The translations under genes were made by a program, and so were the position numbers. DNA of 64,000 nucleotides, taken from assembly GCF_016316925.1 (NCBI RefSeq), contig NZ_JAEEGB010000006.1, forward strand, positions 62,001 through 126,000. The letters are read 5' to 3'. Within the stretch, counting starts at the first letter, position 1, and each line of letters starts with the position of its first letter. The notes under the pieces were generated by a model, which searched no databases, was not told where the DNA came from, and saw only the letters and a list, made by a program, of their open reading frames with translations. This DNA comes from Clostridium aciditolerans (GTDB lineage Bacteria > Bacillota > Clostridia > Clostridiales > Clostridiaceae). Below are positions 26,179 to 35,832 of this stretch, in pieces.

Positions 26179-27420
26179 ATGAAATTTAAGAAGAAAACAG
26201 CGATGATTTTAAGTTTTGCTGTAGGTACTCTAATGTTTGCTACTACCGCTATGGCTGAAGTAGTGTCTAAAAGCGGCTATGACCAACTTAAAGATTCTCT
26301 AAAGTATACGGCAGAAAGTTGTACAACTAAACTTTCAAATTATACTGTAGATATGTCTTTCGTTGTAAAGGATAATGGCACTCTCGTTTATTCCGAAAAC
26401 TCACTTAATAAGTATGATACATCAAAAAAGGCTATGGAAAATGTATCAACAAGAGTAGAGGGTTCTACTAAGAAAGAAAACTATTACTATTCCGACAAAA
26501 ATGGTTTTATTAACAAAAATAGTGATCAAAATGTTTATTATGTAAGTGAGTATACAAGCCCTCGAGAGGTTAAATCCTTTGAGAATCCTTTTAAACAGAA
26601 AGAAGCAGGAGATGTTGAAAGAATAGCAGACGCTCTTGTAGGTAATTTAAAAGATTCTGTTGTAGTTACTCAAAATCCAGATGGAAGCAAAGAATTATCT
26701 GGTTCTTTAAGTGAAGCACAGATTCCAGCACTAATTAATGCAGTAGTATCTCTTCAATCTAAGAGTGCATTTGGGAATAGACCTAATAATGAAAATAACA
26801 TGCCTAAAATTACAAAAGATATATTTGTAAAAGAAGTTAAAGGAAAAATGGTAACAGGTAAAGATGGATTAATGCAAAGTGTTCTTGGCACTGGAATTCT
26901 TTCTGGTAAAGATGAAAGCGGTAAAGAACATAATATAACTTTTGAGTTATTAGTTAAAATTACAGGAGTTAACTCAACTACTGTAAAAAAACCTGATTTA
27001 TCTGGCAAGAAGGTAGAAAAAAGCATAGAAAGAGATTATGATAAATTATCTAATCCTTCAAAATACATTGGGAAATATAAAACTGATATTTTAATAGAAA
27101 AAGATGACAAGTTCCAAAAAATAGGCGAAAGAATTGTAGACATTGAAAAAATAGATTCTAAGAGCGTTAGTGGAAGCTACCATGAAGAGTATGCTAAAGG
27201 TTATGAAGAATACGCAGCTAATAAAAAAGACTTGAAATTTAGTGCAACATTTGAAAAAGATCAATTTAATGCTCCTTTCACTGCTACTACTTCCTCAGGC
27301 GCTAATGTTAAAGGAAATTTATCTATTAATCCTCATTCAGCAAAAGTATACTTTAATATAAACGAAAATATGAATGGAAACTTAATATCTGACGGTGAAT
27401 ATAGTAGAGTGTTTAATTAA
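26179..27420 (+). CDS. Secreted protein of unknown function, 413 residues
   Basis: The protein has a clear signal peptide (KFKKKTAM then a hydrophobic stretch, cleavage after TAMA near residue 26). The mature part alternates beta-strand and charged segments and has no lipobox, sortase motif or anchor, so it should be released or loosely bound. Two weakly similar regions (around 100-190 and 200-270) contain long KDG/DGS-type turns. I recognise no domain. AAAAGGAGATGG lies 7 bases before the ATG. It is a single gene between the structured RNA and a MITE-like repeat. Its general style (long beta-rich mature region on a simple signal peptide) recalls the lipoprotein at 34184-35365, but I see no firm alignment. 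Confidence 0.7.
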   Translation: MKFKKKTAMILSFAVGTLMFATTAMAEVVSKSGYDQLKDSLKYTAESCTTKLSNYTVDMSFVVKDNGTLVYSENSLNKYDTSKKAMENVSTRVEGSTKKENYYYSDKNGFINKNSDQNVYYVSEYTSPREVKSFENPFKQKEAGDVERIADALVGNLKDSVVVTQNPDGSKELSGSLSEAQIPALINAVVSLQSKSAFGNRPNNENNMPKITKDIFVKEVKGKMVTGKDGLMQSVLGTGILSGKDESGKEHNITFELLVKITGVNSTTVKKPDLSGKKVEKSIERDYDKLSNPSKYIGKYKTDILIEKDDKFQKIGERIVDIEKIDSKSVSGSYHEEYAKGYEEYAANKKDLKFSATFEKDQFNAPFTATTSSGANVKGNLSINPHSAKVYFNINENMNGNLISDGEYSRVFN

Positions 27421-27446
27421 TATATAAAAAAATGGGTCACATTTTT

Positions 27447-27684
27447 TAGAGGACAGAGGACAATTGACAGAGGACAGTGAAGGAGGATTTTTCTCTGCTT
27501 CACTACGAAAAATCTTTAATTTAATTTTATCTTCGGTAAATAAGGTTTAATTAAGCTATGCTTAATTAAATCGATGATGTTTCGCTTTAGCGAAACGAAT
27601 CCACAAGAAATAAATTAGTTTTCTGACATAAGGAAGAAAACTCACCTTCACTGTCCTCTGTCCTCTGTCAACTGTCCTCTTAAA
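27447..27684. repeat. MITE-like repeat with inverted GAGGACAG termini
   Basis: Both ends carry tandem GAGGACAG and TTGACAG units in inverted orientation: AGAGGACAGAGGACAATTG at 27447-27466 against its near-complement CAACTGTCCTCT at 27669-27680, together with CAGTGAAGG / CCTTCACTG further in. The interior has smaller palindromes, for example GTTTCGCTTTAGCGAAAC near 27578. There is no credible gene inside. It looks like a non-autonomous mobile element inserted just before the ABC ATPase gene, and the GTCCTCTGTC motif recalls repeats spread through clostridial genomes. Confidence 0.75.
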
Positions 27685-27710
27685 AATTTTGTGTCGCAAA
27701 ATTTTTAATT
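27681..27710 (+). promoter_or_regulatory. Hairpin directly before the ribosome site of the ABC ATPase
   Basis: TTAAAAATTTTG and CAAAATTTTTAA pair around a TGTCG loop, ending one or two bases before the AGGAGG of the next gene. It could act as a weak terminator or protect the ATPase mRNA 5' end. Confidence 0.45.
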
Positions 27711-27724
27711 TAGGAGGTATGCAA

Positions 27725-28450
27725 GTGGAAAAGGTCATTGAAATTAAAGAACTTTCTAAGATATATAAAAATGGAAGAGGTATAACAGATATTAACCTTG
27801 ATATACATAGAGGCGATATTTTTGGATTTTTAGGTCCTAACGGAGCTGGTAAAACTACTGCTATGAAAATTATGACTGGCCTTATAAAGCCTGATAGTGG
27901 TGATGTTAAAATTTTAGGACATAGTATTTTGGATGAATTTGAGCAAGCTATGAAAAAGGTTGGGTGCATTATAGAAACTTCTGAATCTTATTCTTATTTA
28001 ACAGCTTTTGAAAATTTAAAACAATTTTCAAGATATTATAAAAATGTTGATAATAAAAGAATAGAAGAAGTTTTAGAACTTGTAGGTCTTTTAAAATACA
28101 AAAATGAAAAACCAAGAAAATTTTCTCTTGGAATGAAGCAAAGGCTAGGAATTGCTGCTGCACTCTTATCTAGGCCTGAAGTAGTTATTTTAGACGAACC
28201 TTTAAATGGTCTTGATGTTGAAGGAATGATTGATATGAGAAATATTATAAAGGAGCTTGCAGAAAAAGAAAAAACTACATTTTTTATATCAAGCCATCTT
28301 ATTCATGATGTTGAGCTTACTTGTACTCGTATCGGAGTTCTATATAATGGCAAGATGCTTAATGTAGATACTACTAAAAACATATTAAATAACTATGCTT
28401 CTCTTGAAAATTATTTTATCAGCGAGGTAGAAAGAAATGGTAGAATTTAA
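27725..28450 (+). CDS. ABC transporter ATP-binding protein, BcrA/CcmA-like
   Basis: I take GTG 27725 as the start because AGGAGG is 7 bases upstream; the ATG at 27719 is only one base from that site. The 241-residue ATPase has Walker A GPNGAGKTT near residue 38, signature FSLGMKQRLGIAAALL near 135, Walker B VVILDEPLNGLD near 158 and the switch histidine SSHL. This is the type that serves simple two-component export or self-resistance transporters. Its stop overlaps the start of the permease gene by 14 bases. A kinase and regulator follow, so it is the first gene of a four-gene unit. Confidence 0.9.
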   Translation: MEKVIEIKELSKIYKNGRGITDINLDIHRGDIFGFLGPNGAGKTTAMKIMTGLIKPDSGDVKILGHSILDEFEQAMKKVGCIIETSESYSYLTAFENLKQFSRYYKNVDNKRIEEVLELVGLLKYKNEKPRKFSLGMKQRLGIAAALLSRPEVVILDEPLNGLDVEGMIDMRNIIKELAEKEKTTFFISSHLIHDVELTCTRIGVLYNGKMLNVDTTKNILNNYASLENYFISEVERNGRI

Positions 28451-29189
28451 AGCAGCTTTAATTAATGAGATTGAAAAATTATATAAAAAGAAAAAAGTTT
28501 TAGTGGCAGCAGTAGTGTCACTTATTTTCATAGTAATAGGACAAGTATCTATTATTGGCTTAAGGAGCGGTTTTGGAGTCCGTGGAGTTTCTAGTATGGA
28601 ATTTCCTTTGCTTGTGCTTTCTGTGGTTGTTAACACAATTCTTCCCCTATTTACTGCACTTGTTACTATAGATAGTTTTTCTGGAGAATTCTCTCAAAAC
28701 ATTATGAAAATTGCACTTACAAGACCAATTACAAGACTGAAATTTTTTACAGCAAAGATTGTTTCTATAATGCTATTTGTTTTTGTAAATCTTCTGTTTG
28801 TAATGATTTTTTCAACCTTAGCAGGTTTTATTTTTAATTCAAGCCCCTTTACGGCACAAGGTATTATTAAAATATTAGTTTCGTACTTTGTAACATTAAC
28901 CCCTATGCTAATTTTATCACTAGTTATTGTACTTCTTACAAATATATTGAGAAGCGGGATAGGCGTGTTTTTTGTATCTATTCTTATTTTTATTGTTTTC
29001 AAAACACTTGGAATTATTTTTTCTAGCTTTTCTACTTTGTTTTTCACAAGCATGCTAGATTGGTATAAACTATGGATTATGAGCAATGTTTCCTTCTTAA
29101 AAATCTTACGTCAGTTTATGATGATGTTTAGTTATGCTATACTACTATTTACAGGAAGTTATTATTTATTTGATAAAAAAGAGTTTTAA
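28437..29189 (+). CDS. ABC transporter permease, ABC-2 type
   Basis: The 250-residue protein has six predicted membrane helices (first about 20-40, last about 225-244), the usual size for an ABC-2 half. GFGVRGVSS and the strongly hydrophobic stretches after residue 55 fit the BcrB/NatB-like class. The start lies inside the ATPase gene (14-base overlap), so the two are coupled. Together they probably form a dimeric exporter; the substrate is unknown. The kinase gene follows after 74 bases, indicating control by that two-component system. Confidence 0.87.
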   Translation: MVEFKAALINEIEKLYKKKKVLVAAVVSLIFIVIGQVSIIGLRSGFGVRGVSSMEFPLLVLSVVVNTILPLFTALVTIDSFSGEFSQNIMKIALTRPITRLKFFTAKIVSIMLFVFVNLLFVMIFSTLAGFIFNSSPFTAQGIIKILVSYFVTLTPMLILSLVIVLLTNILRSGIGVFFVSILIFIVFKTLGIIFSSFSTLFFTSMLDWYKLWIMSNVSFLKILRQFMMMFSYAILLFTGSYYLFDKKEF

Positions 29190-29263
29190 TAAGCTTTAAG
29201 TGTATTTAAATGCGTATATTTATAATAAAGTTAAAAATTCTACAGATTATGTAAGGTGAAGAA

Positions 29264-30700
29264 ATGGATATAAAAAAACGTCTAATTATTTTTAATACTA
29301 TAACCGTTGTAGTTCCATTTATTATTGTATGTTTAACAATTTTCATCTTTATGTTTGTATCTTCAAAAGTTTTTAGTACAAATATAAGTTATGATAATTT
29401 CAAAAAACTTGCAGCTACAAAATTTGAGCTAATAAATGCAGTAAAAGATGTATCAAAGTTAAATCCTGAAAGCATTGAAACTGCCGGATTTCAAGAATAC
29501 TTATACCAAAAGCTTTCAGCTATAAATGGAGAAGTTATAATAATTAAGAACAATAGTATTATATTTGCTTCAAAGGATATTACTAAAATTGATATAGAAC
29601 GGTGCTTAGACGAAGCAAAAACTAACTCTATAAAAAAAGCTGTGAAAATTGATAATATCTCTTATATGGTTGAAACATCTTCACTTAATTTTAAAGACAG
29701 CTCTACAGGAAATATTATATTATTAGCTCCATTGGAAAAATCAATGGATATTTTCGAGAAATTTATTATAACCATTGTCGCTATATTTTTCGCTTCTTTT
29801 GTAGCTATAAATATATTTATGTCATATCTTTTTTCAAAAAGAATATTAAAACCTATATCACTTCTAAAAAAAGCTACTGCAGAAATTAGCAGAGGTGATT
29901 TAAGCTTTGAAATCGTAGAAAGTGGTGATAGAGAAATTAAAGAGTTGTGTGCAGATTTCGAAGGAATGAGAATACAACTTAAGGACTCTATTCGTATGAA
30001 AATGAAGTACGATGATAATAGAAAGATGTTGGTTTCCAGCATATCTCATGATTTAAAAACTCCTATAACTTCTATAAAAGGATATGTAGAGGGAATTTTA
30101 GACGGTGTTGCAAATACTCCTGAGAAAACAGAAAAATACTTAAAAACTATTTATTCAAAAGCTGAACAGATTGATATTATGATTGATGATTTACTTTTAT
30201 ATTCTAAACTAGATTTAAACCAAATTCCCTTTAATTATGAGAAAACAGATATTGCGGAGTACTTTGATTATTGTATTGAAGAAAGCGCACCTGAGCTTCA
30301 GAAATCTGATATAAAAATATACTTGAAAAATGACTTAAAGGAAGCAAAGTATTTTATAATTGATAGAGAAAGAATGAGAAGAGTTATATTAAATATTATT
30401 GATAACTCTAGAAAATATATGAACAAAGAAAATGGACAAGTTACTATAATGTTAAGGGAAACAAATTCTAGCATTATTATTGAAATAAAGGATAATGGAT
30501 CTGGGATTGATAAAAATGATATAAATAAAATATTTGATAGATTTTATAGAGCTGACTTAGCAAGAAGCGGCACAAAGGGCAGCGGGCTGGGTCTTGCCAT
30601 CGCAAAAGAAATTGTAGAGGGCCACAAAGGAAAAATATGGGCTGTTAGCTGTGAAAATGAGGGTACAAGTATTGTAATATCATTAGCAAAAATATCATAA
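29264..30700 (+). CDS. Sensor histidine kinase with HAMP domain
   Basis: The 478-residue kinase has two membrane helices (about 7-30 and 164-187) enclosing an extracellular sensor of about 130 residues, then a HAMP domain (about 190-240). The phospho-acceptor motif SHDLKTP lies near residue 263. The catalytic domain shows NIIDNSRKY, DNGSGIDKND, FDRFYRAD and GSGLGLAIAKEIV. It lies 15 bases before the response regulator gene and after the ABC transporter genes. Control of the transporter is the obvious hypothesis. Confidence 0.92.
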   Translation: MDIKKRLIIFNTITVVVPFIIVCLTIFIFMFVSSKVFSTNISYDNFKKLAATKFELINAVKDVSKLNPESIETAGFQEYLYQKLSAINGEVIIIKNNSIIFASKDITKIDIERCLDEAKTNSIKKAVKIDNISYMVETSSLNFKDSSTGNIILLAPLEKSMDIFEKFIITIVAIFFASFVAINIFMSYLFSKRILKPISLLKKATAEISRGDLSFEIVESGDREIKELCADFEGMRIQLKDSIRMKMKYDDNRKMLVSSISHDLKTPITSIKGYVEGILDGVANTPEKTEKYLKTIYSKAEQIDIMIDDLLLYSKLDLNQIPFNYEKTDIAEYFDYCIEESAPELQKSDIKIYLKNDLKEAKYFIIDRERMRRVILNIIDNSRKYMNKENGQVTIMLRETNSSIIIEIKDNGSGIDKNDINKIFDRFYRADLARSGTKGSGLGLAIAKEIVEGHKGKIWAVSCENEGTSIVISLAKIS

Positions 30701-30715
30701 AATAGAGAGGTTATT

Positions 30716-31411
30716 ATGAAAAGAATTTTAATAGTTGAAGATGACTTAAGTATTGCTGAACTTCAAAAGGATTATCTGGAGCTTTCAGGCTTTGAAGTTA
30801 GTGTATGTACTGATGGTGTACAAGGCCTAAATACTATAAAAGAAAAGGAATTTGACTTAATAATTCTTGATATTATGCTTCCTAAAATTGATGGCTTTAG
30901 TATTTTACGCAGTATACAAGAAGATAAAGATATTCCTGTTTTATTAGTCTCTGCCAAAAAAGAAGAAATCGATAAAATTAAAGGCTTAAGCCTTGGAGCT
31001 GATGACTATATTACAAAACCTTTTAGTCCTGGTGAGTTAGTTGCCAGAGTTAAATCTCACATTCAAAACTATGAAAGAATAAAAAGCAAATTTACACCAA
31101 AGTCAAAAAATAATGTTATAGCTATAAGAGGGCTAGAAATAATTAAAGACTCAAGGCAAGTTCTTATAAACGGTACTGAGGTAAATTTAGCTCAAAAAGA
31201 GTTTGACCTATTGCTTTATTTAGCTGAAAATCCTAATAGAGTATTTAGCCGAGAAGAGTTATTTGAAAAAATCTGGGGATTTGATGCTCTTGGTGATACT
31301 GCTACTGTTACAGTGCATATTGGAAGAGTAAGAGAAAAAATAGAGTCTTCTCCATCCGATCCACAGTATATTGAAACTGTATGGGGAGCTGGGTACAGGC
31401 TTAGGGTATAA
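30716..31411 (+). CDS. Response regulator, OmpR/PhoB family
   Basis: The 231-residue protein has a receiver domain with acidic pocket VEDD (residues 6-9), phospho-acceptor Asp in LILDIMLP near residue 54, and Lys in ITKPF near 104. The C-terminal winged helix (about 130-231) has the typical TVTVHIGRVREKIE recognition helix and WGAGYRL ending. GAGAGG precedes the ATG. Cognate to the kinase gene just upstream. A terminator overlaps its stop codon. Confidence 0.93.
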   Translation: MKRILIVEDDLSIAELQKDYLELSGFEVSVCTDGVQGLNTIKEKEFDLIILDIMLPKIDGFSILRSIQEDKDIPVLLVSAKKEEIDKIKGLSLGADDYITKPFSPGELVARVKSHIQNYERIKSKFTPKSKNNVIAIRGLEIIKDSRQVLINGTEVNLAQKEFDLLLYLAENPNRVFSREELFEKIWGFDALGDTATVTVHIGRVREKIESSPSDPQYIETVWGAGYRLRV

Positions 31412-31436
31412 TCTTATACTCTAAGCCTATTTTGTT
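31396..31436 (+). terminator. Terminator overlapping the end of the regulator gene
   Basis: AGGCTTAGGGTATAA pairs with TTATACTCTAAGCCT and is followed by ATTTTGTTT. The left arm lies in the last codons of the regulator. It also faces the end of the EAL gene on the other strand. Confidence 0.75.
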
Positions 31437-31446
31437 TATTATGCTT

Positions 31447-33885
31447 TTACCAAAACTTTATATCATCGGTCAGTAGTTTTTCGAAAGTCTCTGAATCTAT
31501 AGGCTTACTAAAAAAGTATCCTTGTAGTTCATCACATTTTTGATTTTTTAAATACTCTGCCTGAATAGAAGTTTCTACTCCTTCAGCAACAACGGAAATG
31601 TTTAGCCCATGTGCCATTCGAATTAAGGCATCAATAATAACCTGTTTGTCCTCTAAATTTACAATGTTATCTACAAATGCTTTATCTATTTTTAAAACAT
31701 CAATCTGTAAACTTTTTAAATAATTCAGCGAAGAATACCCTTTTCCAAAGTCATCAAGAGCAATGCTGATTCCACACTCTCTTATTCCTTTCAATATTCT
31801 ATTGCATTCGGATATATCCTCCATTAATAATGATTCTGTAATCTCTAGCTCCAATAGGTTAGGTTCTAATTTTGTTTCTTGTATTATCTTTTTTATCACA
31901 TCTATAAGATTTTTTTGTTGGAATTGAACTACTGAAAGATTTACGCTGACCTTTAAGTTTGATAGCCCTCTTTCATACCATTCCTTTAGCTGCATACAAG
32001 ATTTTTCTAATACATAATTTCCAATATCAATAATAAATCCAGTTTCTTCAGCTAGTGGAATAAATTCATCTGGGAATATCTTTTCTCCATCTTGTTTTTC
32101 CCATCTTACAAGAGCTTCTGCACTGCTAATTTTGCCCGTTCTTGTATCAATCTTAGGCTGATATACTACTTTAATTTCGTCTTTTATTAAAGCTTCTTTT
32201 AGTTCCTTTTCCCTAACTAATCGATCAATTAAAGTTTTTTCCATTTCTTTAGAATAATACATGTATTCATTGCATCCTTTGTTTTTGATATGGTGAAGTA
32301 CAAGATCTCCATTTTTTAATATTTCCTCACTTGTAGTTCCATGTTCTGGATATATTACAATGCCAGCATTAAAAATGGTCTTTAAACTTTTACTTAGAAT
32401 AAATCTTTCTTTCTGAAGATCATTCATTAAATCCTTTATTTTCTCATTCATATGCTGAAAATCCAAGAAATCCTCTAGTATAGCAAATTCATTATCACTT
32501 TTACAGGATATAAATGCAGTTTTCCATTTGGACTTTAAAAAAGCAGCTATACTTAATATTATTTCTTCTCCTGCAATATGCCCTACAATGTCTGTAATTT
32601 GCTTAAAATTATGTATTTGCAAAATTATCATTGAAGAAATACCTTTACATTCACGCATATATATTCTTTCATCTATCTCTTCTTTTAATAACTCTTTATT
32701 TGGCAACCCAGTTATGCTGTCGTAATATGCCATTGTGCTAATTTTAGTTTCTCTATCTTTAATACGATCTTTCATGATGTTTATATTTGATGCAATTTGT
32801 GCAAACTCATCCTTGCCTGCAATTTTAATATCTTGTGAATAGTCTCCTTTGGAAATTTTCAAAAGTCCACTATTAATTTTTTCTACTTTTTTCATAATAA
32901 AATTATTTAGAAATCTCCAAATAAGAAAATAGAAAATAGCTATTATAACTAAAGCAATTTTTATTGAACTTATTATTGTCTGTTTTTTTATTCTTTCAAG
33001 TGCGGCAAAATCATATATCATTTCTACATAAAACTTTTGTGAAGAATTAAAGCTTTTCCATGGCGTATTTAGTTGATAATATCCATATGTAAATCCATCT
33101 TTACTTTTAATAAGTTCATTATTATTCTTTAATTGCTTGAATTCTTCTTTTGTCAAATCTAGTTGCTTTCCTTCATCTGATAAAGCCCAGGTGCCTCTTC
33201 CATTATTACTATAAATTTCTATACTTATTTCACCTTTTTCTAAAGACTTTGGAAACTGAAATAAATCTTTAAATAAAAAATTATAGTAGCTGGAATCATA
33301 TTTTTTTCTTACATATTCCTTTACATCAACAGATATCTCTATAATATAATCACTTTTCAAAGGACTATAGTAAGTATATCTATTTAATTTTCCATTATTC
33401 ATAGAAAACCCTATCCCTTGGTTATATATTTTTCCTGTGCCATATATTTGTGATAGGTAATTTTTCATATAACTAGTTTTACTAATTAAATTTATTCCCT
33501 TATCTAGTTCAAAGCTAGTATGTACTACTTTCCCCTCCTTATTAATGATGTATATGTCTGAAATCGGCAAGCTTTTGGCAAGTTTTTTTAAGGCTTCGTC
33601 CTCTACATCTAAAGGATTTTGTTTATTTTGTACAAACCACTGCTCAATATTATTTATGCTGCTCTTTTCAAGTTCTAAAAATTCATCATTCATTCCATAT
33701 AAGATCATGTCAAGCTCTCTAATTTGCTCATTTGCATGAAAAAGAGCATCTTTTTTTTGTTTTGCAGTTACATTACCAATTTCGCTTTCTATGTTAAAAA
33801 TAATTAAAGTAGCAAGCGTTATCGTCGCAAATATGACAGATGAGATAAGAAATAATATAGTCTTATTTTTCACGATACCCTCCAT
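31447..33885 (-). CDS. Membrane c-di-GMP phosphodiesterase: sensor, HAMP, degenerate GGDEF, EAL
   Basis: The 812-residue protein has an N-terminal helix (about 8-30), an extracellular sensor region (about 35-300), a second helix (about 305-325), a HAMP-like segment (about 327-380), a GGDEF-family domain (about 385-545) and an EAL domain (about 555-805). The diguanylate cyclase signature is replaced by SDNEF near residue 472, so cyclase activity is unlikely. The EAL part looks active: EALVRW near 583, ITESLL, DDFGKGYSSL, KIDKAFV and VAEGVET are all present. It should hydrolyse c-di-GMP at the membrane in response to an external signal. GAGGG precedes the ATG. It is a single gene. Confidence 0.9.
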   Translation of the reverse strand: MEGIVKNKTILFLISSVIFATITLATLIIFNIESEIGNVTAKQKKDALFHANEQIRELDMILYGMNDEFLELEKSSINNIEQWFVQNKQNPLDVEDEALKKLAKSLPISDIYIINKEGKVVHTSFELDKGINLISKTSYMKNYLSQIYGTGKIYNQGIGFSMNNGKLNRYTYYSPLKSDYIIEISVDVKEYVRKKYDSSYYNFLFKDLFQFPKSLEKGEISIEIYSNNGRGTWALSDEGKQLDLTKEEFKQLKNNNELIKSKDGFTYGYYQLNTPWKSFNSSQKFYVEMIYDFAALERIKKQTIISSIKIALVIIAIFYFLIWRFLNNFIMKKVEKINSGLLKISKGDYSQDIKIAGKDEFAQIASNINIMKDRIKDRETKISTMAYYDSITGLPNKELLKEEIDERIYMRECKGISSMIILQIHNFKQITDIVGHIAGEEIILSIAAFLKSKWKTAFISCKSDNEFAILEDFLDFQHMNEKIKDLMNDLQKERFILSKSLKTIFNAGIVIYPEHGTTSEEILKNGDLVLHHIKNKGCNEYMYYSKEMEKTLIDRLVREKELKEALIKDEIKVVYQPKIDTRTGKISSAEALVRWEKQDGEKIFPDEFIPLAEETGFIIDIGNYVLEKSCMQLKEWYERGLSNLKVSVNLSVVQFQQKNLIDVIKKIIQETKLEPNLLELEITESLLMEDISECNRILKGIRECGISIALDDFGKGYSSLNYLKSLQIDVLKIDKAFVDNIVNLEDKQVIIDALIRMAHGLNISVVAEGVETSIQAEYLKNQKCDELQGYFFSKPIDSETFEKLLTDDIKFW

Positions 33886-34139
33886 TTATAAAATAAAATA
33901 TATATTTAAAAATCCAAAAATTTCTTTTACATATTTTAGTTTAAAATATTTATAAGAACATGTCCATATTGTCTTTAAATTATTATCCATATTAAGCATA
34001 TGAAAGTATCATCTTCATCAAATTCATCTACGTACTTCTTGTCCCCTTCATAATACGGCATTTCATTTGTATCAATGTCTTCACTTTTACGTTCATTAAT
34101 AAATGAATGACTTTCCCTCAAATGATGTGAGCAAAAAAT

Positions 34140-34180
34140 TAAAAACTCCTTGCTATAAACAATCAGCAAGGAGTTTTACA
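34140..34180 (-). terminator. Terminator after the lipoprotein gene
   Basis: AAAACTCCTTGCTGA and TAGCAAGGAGTTTT form a strong stem followed by TTAATTTTT on the minus strand. The remaining gap to the EAL gene (33886-34139) holds no gene I can support. Confidence 0.8.
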
Positions 34181-34183
34181 TTT

Positions 34184-35365
34184 TTATTTAACTTTAGATT
34201 CACTGATTAAATCTTGAAAATTTGTAGAGTTTTCGCTGTTAATCTCTGGGAATTTTATTTCAACATTTTTATTTATATTAAAAGTACTTGTGTTAAAATC
34301 AATTCCTAATTTATATACACCAGTAAGTTTATTTTGTGTACTTGTACCACTTAACTTTTCAACTGTTGGTATGAACTTTGCTGAGTCAAATACTAAGTCT
34401 ATATTACCTTTTTCATTTACAACATATCCATCTCCATCAACTGCATACTCAATTACGATTCCTTTATCTCCCACAAGAGTTACTCCATCAAAAGCATTTA
34501 ATATTTTGTTCATCTGTGCTGTAAACTGTGGTAATCCTTTGTCAAAGTCTGAAAAAGCTTTATCTATTGATGCTTGATTAGCTTTTGCTTCTTCCGCGCT
34601 TGAAGCAGACAATTTTGTAACTGTAGTTAAATAATCCTTTAATAATCCTTTAGCATCCTTGTTATTTATTAAGTTATTTGAAGTATATTTTATTAAATCT
34701 TTGAACTGCTTATCATTTAATTTAACTTGGAAAGTACGAACTAGCTTTCTTCCATCTTGGAGATTCATATATGTATATCCTGTTTCTGTAATAATTTTAA
34801 AGCCTGGATCAAAACTTGCCATACTGCTAAGAATCATTTTTGAGAATTTATTCTGCATATCTTCACTTGCTTTAGCTAAATCCATACTTGCATTATTTGT
34901 TTTACCCATCATTGAGTTATCTAATACAATATACTGCTTTCCACCCATCTTTTGTGCTTCAGCAGCTGGTACTTTGATAATCTCTTTAAATTCATTTTTA
35001 CCATCTGCCATATTTACATCAGCCCAAACTCCCATGTTTAATGGCATTGTTCCTAGTTGCATTGCCACATCTGCCTGCATTTTTCCAACCTTACCATCTT
35101 TGTCTTGATTTGCCTTGGTATTAATAGTCATTTTTGAACCATTAATCATTGGAATAACTTTACTTGCCTGCTGCTGCTCTTCGGCTGATAAATTTTCTGC
35201 GGCAAATCGCAATCCAATCTCTGTTTTACTTTCTGAGCTAGTAATTTTTTGTGTTTTGCTAAAAGCATCAGAAAGAGTTTTTCCCTCATAACTGCACCCT
35301 GTAAAAAGAGAAGTGGACATTGCTACCACAGCTCCAATTAAAACTAGTTTTTTTAAGCTTTTCAT
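34184..35365 (-). CDS. Lipoprotein of unknown function, 393 residues
   Basis: The N-terminus is a typical lipoprotein signal: basic residues, a hydrophobic stretch and lipobox LFTGC, giving a lipidated Cys at about residue 24. The mature protein is rich in Lys, Asp and Asn and predicted mixed alpha/beta. It has a KTEIGLRF segment early on and a repeating pattern of beta strands typical of LolA-like or LppX-like folds, but this is an impression only. It is a single gene, followed by a strong terminator, and is not obviously linked to its neighbours. I do not assign a function. Confidence 0.75.
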   Translation of the reverse strand: MKSLKKLVLIGAVVAMSTSLFTGCSYEGKTLSDAFSKTQKITSSESKTEIGLRFAAENLSAEEQQQASKVIPMINGSKMTINTKANQDKDGKVGKMQADVAMQLGTMPLNMGVWADVNMADGKNEFKEIIKVPAAEAQKMGGKQYIVLDNSMMGKTNNASMDLAKASEDMQNKFSKMILSSMASFDPGFKIITETGYTYMNLQDGRKLVRTFQVKLNDKQFKDLIKYTSNNLINNKDAKGLLKDYLTTVTKLSASSAEEAKANQASIDKAFSDFDKGLPQFTAQMNKILNAFDGVTLVGDKGIVIEYAVDGDGYVVNEKGNIDLVFDSAKFIPTVEKLSGTSTQNKLTGVYKLGIDFNTSTFNINKNVEIKFPEINSENSTNFQDLISESKVK

Positions 35366-35537
35366 TATTGCACCCCCATTAAAATTATGAGTTAATTATA
35401 CCATGGTTGGCAATATTATTCAATAGGGTTTTTTATACCTTTTAATAAGTTTTTACAATCTTACTCTTTTATATGAATTTATTTTGATTTTTTCTCTTTT
35501 TCTTACATATACTTAAATCAACTATTATCATAAACTT

Positions 35538-35678
35538 TCAGTTAAGCTTAGATTCTTTTAAAATATTGTTATACTGAACTAACCTTTTCATCATTTTTTT
35601 CTTTACATATTCCAATACATCTTTTTTATCTTTATCTATATTTTCATCATCAAAGTTAACATTTTTACGATTCTTATG
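35538..35678 (-). pseudogene. Possible gene remnant, lysine-rich C-terminal fragment
   Basis: The 467-base gap at 35366-35832 has no full gene. On the minus strand a frame of about 46 codons reads like protein (DDENIDKDKKDVLEYVKKK, then KRLVQYNNILKES) but has no usable start or ribosome site and is preceded by a stop. It may be the decayed end of a gene. Chance is a real alternative in such AT-rich DNA. I see nothing else in the gap except the ribosome site of the next gene. Confidence 0.2.
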
Positions 35679-35832
35679 TCATTATCTACAACTTTCTATA
35701 CCTTTTTACAGAAATATTAGAAATTTTTCAATAAAAACTTTCATATTTTAGCATTTTTTGTTAGAATACTTATATATGATGTTAAATGTTATTAAATATG
35801 CTATTTAATTTCAGATTAAGGGGGATAAAGAT

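Noticed and set aside
27447-27680. Repeated GAGGACAG units considered as a CRISPR array
   Set aside because: The units are short, clustered at the two ends and inverted; there are no regular spacers and no cas genes.
27562-27969. Open frame of 135 codons on the minus strand across the MITE-like repeat and the start of the ABC ATPase
   Set aside because: It runs antisense to a clear ATPase gene and through the repeat, has no ribosome site, and its sequence reflects the repeat units.
33975-34169. Frame of 64 codons on the minus strand with an acidic C-terminal half
   Set aside because: Its only start lies inside the lipoprotein terminator hairpin and there is no ribosome site. The DEFDEDD stretch looks coding-like, so a gene remnant cannot be ruled out, but I cannot support a gene.
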